This document shows, piece by piece, positions 63,138-64,000 of a stretch of DNA of 64,000 bases; the stretch's first letter is position 1; each line of letters starts with the position of its first letter. The notes under the pieces are model-generated. The model had not been told where the DNA came from and ran no database searches. It saw nothing but the letters and a program-made list of their open reading frames with translations. The DNA comes from G963701675 sp963701675 (lineage in GTDB: Bacteria; Planctomycetota; Planctomycetia; Gemmatales; Gemmataceae), in the NCBI GenBank assembly GCA_963701675.1, contig OY969623.1, positions 5,394,001-5,458,000 on the forward strand, given 5' to 3'. The position numbers and the translations under genes are program-made.

Positions 63138-63766
63138 ACGTCCGCCTCTCCTACACCCTCCGCGGCAAGGTGGCGATGCAGTCGAACCAAGGCCCGGCCA
63201 TAGCGCTTGCTGACACTGGCCGCATCCAAATCGATGATGGCCCCGATCTCTGGATTGGACAGGCCGTCAAACGTACGCATGATGAGAATCTCCCGATCGC
63301 TGTCCGGCAAACTTGCCAACGCCTGCCGAACACGCTCAGCAAGTTCTCGTCGTGCAAATTGCCGGCTCGCGGTCGAACCGGCCATAAGCCCTTTTGCCAA
63401 CATCAAGGAGGAACGATCCGGCAGTTGAACTTCGCGTCGCACCGATCGTCGCTCAGCCGTGAGATGCTGACGGTGGATGGTCAACGTTCGCTCGTACGCC
63501 GTCTTCCACAGCCACAATCGAAACGGCATGGGCTTTCGTTCAAGGTAGTCACCCAAACGCCGGTAAACTTCCAATTGCGTCTCCTGCACCACGTCCGAGA
63601 CATCGACACGCGCCATCAACCGTAGATCGAGGCAGCGCTCGACGATCCGGCGTAAGTACGGCCGGTGTTCCCGAAGCAGTTCATCCAGGGCCTGGCGATT
63701 TCCGTTCCGAACTTGCTCGAGGAGATGATCGGTTTCAGATTGGTCGCGATCACTCACGTCATCCAT
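63134..63766 (-). CDS. ECF-type RNA polymerase sigma factor
   Basis: From ATG 63766 the protein has about 210 residues. Region 2 is seen in VDVSDVVQETQLEVYRRLGDYLER with PFRLWLWKTAYERTL, and region 4 in ALASLPDSDREILIMRTFDGLSNPEIGAIIDL followed by the HTH DAASVSKRYGRALVRL. It is directly coupled to the kinase gene (ATGA), so the kinase may phosphorylate it or its anti-sigma factor. The shorter start is chosen because the longer leader looks non-native. No anti-sigma factor gene is seen. Confidence 0.9.
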   Translation of the reverse strand: MDDVSDRDQSETDHLLEQVRNGNRQALDELLREHRPYLRRIVERCLDLRLMARVDVSDVVQETQLEVYRRLGDYLERKPMPFRLWLWKTAYERTLTIHRQHLTAERRSVRREVQLPDRSSLMLAKGLMAGSTASRQFARRELAERVRQALASLPDSDREILIMRTFDGLSNPEIGAIIDLDAASVSKRYGRALVRLHRHLAAEGVGEADV

Positions 63767-63876
63767 TGTGCCCCAACATGACACCTGCACGCCAGCGAAA
63801 AGATTGACAGGTGTAGTAAGAAAATGTAGGCAAATCTTGTGAAGACGCGCTCGCAAAGGTCATTAGGGAATTGAAT

Positions 63877-64000
63877 ATGCGTTCAACAGTTCTCTTGGCT
63901 GCCTTTCTGCTTCTTGCATCAGGTTGCAACAAGAAACCGATCCGGCAGATCACCGATGTTCCAGACGATGATCCGCGTATGATTGCTGCCATTCAGGAGG
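63877..64000 (+). CDS. Lipoprotein, partial at window end (possible DUF2314)
   Basis: ATG 63877 begins RSTVLLAAFLLLASGC, a lipoprotein leader with a lipobox and Cys at residue 16. It continues NKKPIRQITDVPDDDPRMIAAIQE, which recalls the start of DUF2314 domains, although only the first few residues of that domain are present. The gene runs off the window end. It is divergent from the sigma-factor gene. Confidence 0.6.
   Translation, partial: MRSTVLLAAFLLLASGCNKKPIRQITDVPDDDPRMIAAIQE

Overview
The window looks like a piece of chromosome from a planctomycete, probably Gemmataceae-like. The signs are large Ser/Thr kinases fused to WD40 or TPR repeats, an ECF sigma factor coupled to such a kinase, an adjacent DUF1800/DUF1501 pair, a DUF1571 protein, a BlaI/M56 pair with a CnaB-like tail, and secreted FG-GAP and beta-helix proteins that begin with an LE-x-LE-x-R-x-LLS type N-terminal motif. 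The phylum is a confident inference; the genus is not.

Region 1 (1 to about 17.7 kb) is the right part of an integrative, mobilisable or conjugative element. It carries a MobF relaxase-helicase, a ParB-like protein, a soluble VirD4/TraD-like coupling ATPase, two tandem paralogous membrane proteins, a run of small unrecognised proteins, a pentapeptide-repeat protein, an excisionase-like HTH protein and a tyrosine recombinase broken by one frameshift. Cargo includes a Ser/Thr kinase with a polytopic C-terminus, a degenerate IS630-type transposase and a BioH-like alpha/beta hydrolase. No VirB-type secretion channel is seen. The left end lies outside the window. Two striking non-coding structures occur here: a nested inverted-repeat region at 4448-4549 and a perfect 24-bp palindrome at 9049-9072.

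Region 2 (17.7-20.7 kb, minus strand) is a four-gene set: a small TPR protein, a TIR-domain protein, a TPR protein in an overlapping frame, and a second long TPR protein coupled by an ATGA overlap. It abuts the recombinase and may be a TIR-based sensing or defence locus.

Region 3 (20.8-48.3 kb) is mostly chromosomal housekeeping and regulation: rex, dapA, a WD40 Ser/Thr kinase, a DUF1571 protein, an MBL hydrolase, a frameshifted sugar-nucleotidyltransferase, ppk1, a frameshifted transglutaminase, an SDR, a C11 peptidase, a frameshifted TolB-like protein, BlaI/M56, DUF1800/DUF1501, and a PAS histidine kinase coupled to psd. It also holds several small palindromic repeat families. One of them is inserted in frame inside the kinase catalytic domain.

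Region 4 (48.3-64 kb) has an NtrC-type two-component pair, a VapBC-like toxin-antitoxin pair with a broken toxin, an FG-GAP protein, three tandem beta-helix paralogues, a TPR Ser/Thr kinase coupled to an ECF sigma factor, and the start of a lipoprotein gene. At least seven genes across the window carry frameshifts consistent with single-base changes, so either assembly indels or real decay must be considered.
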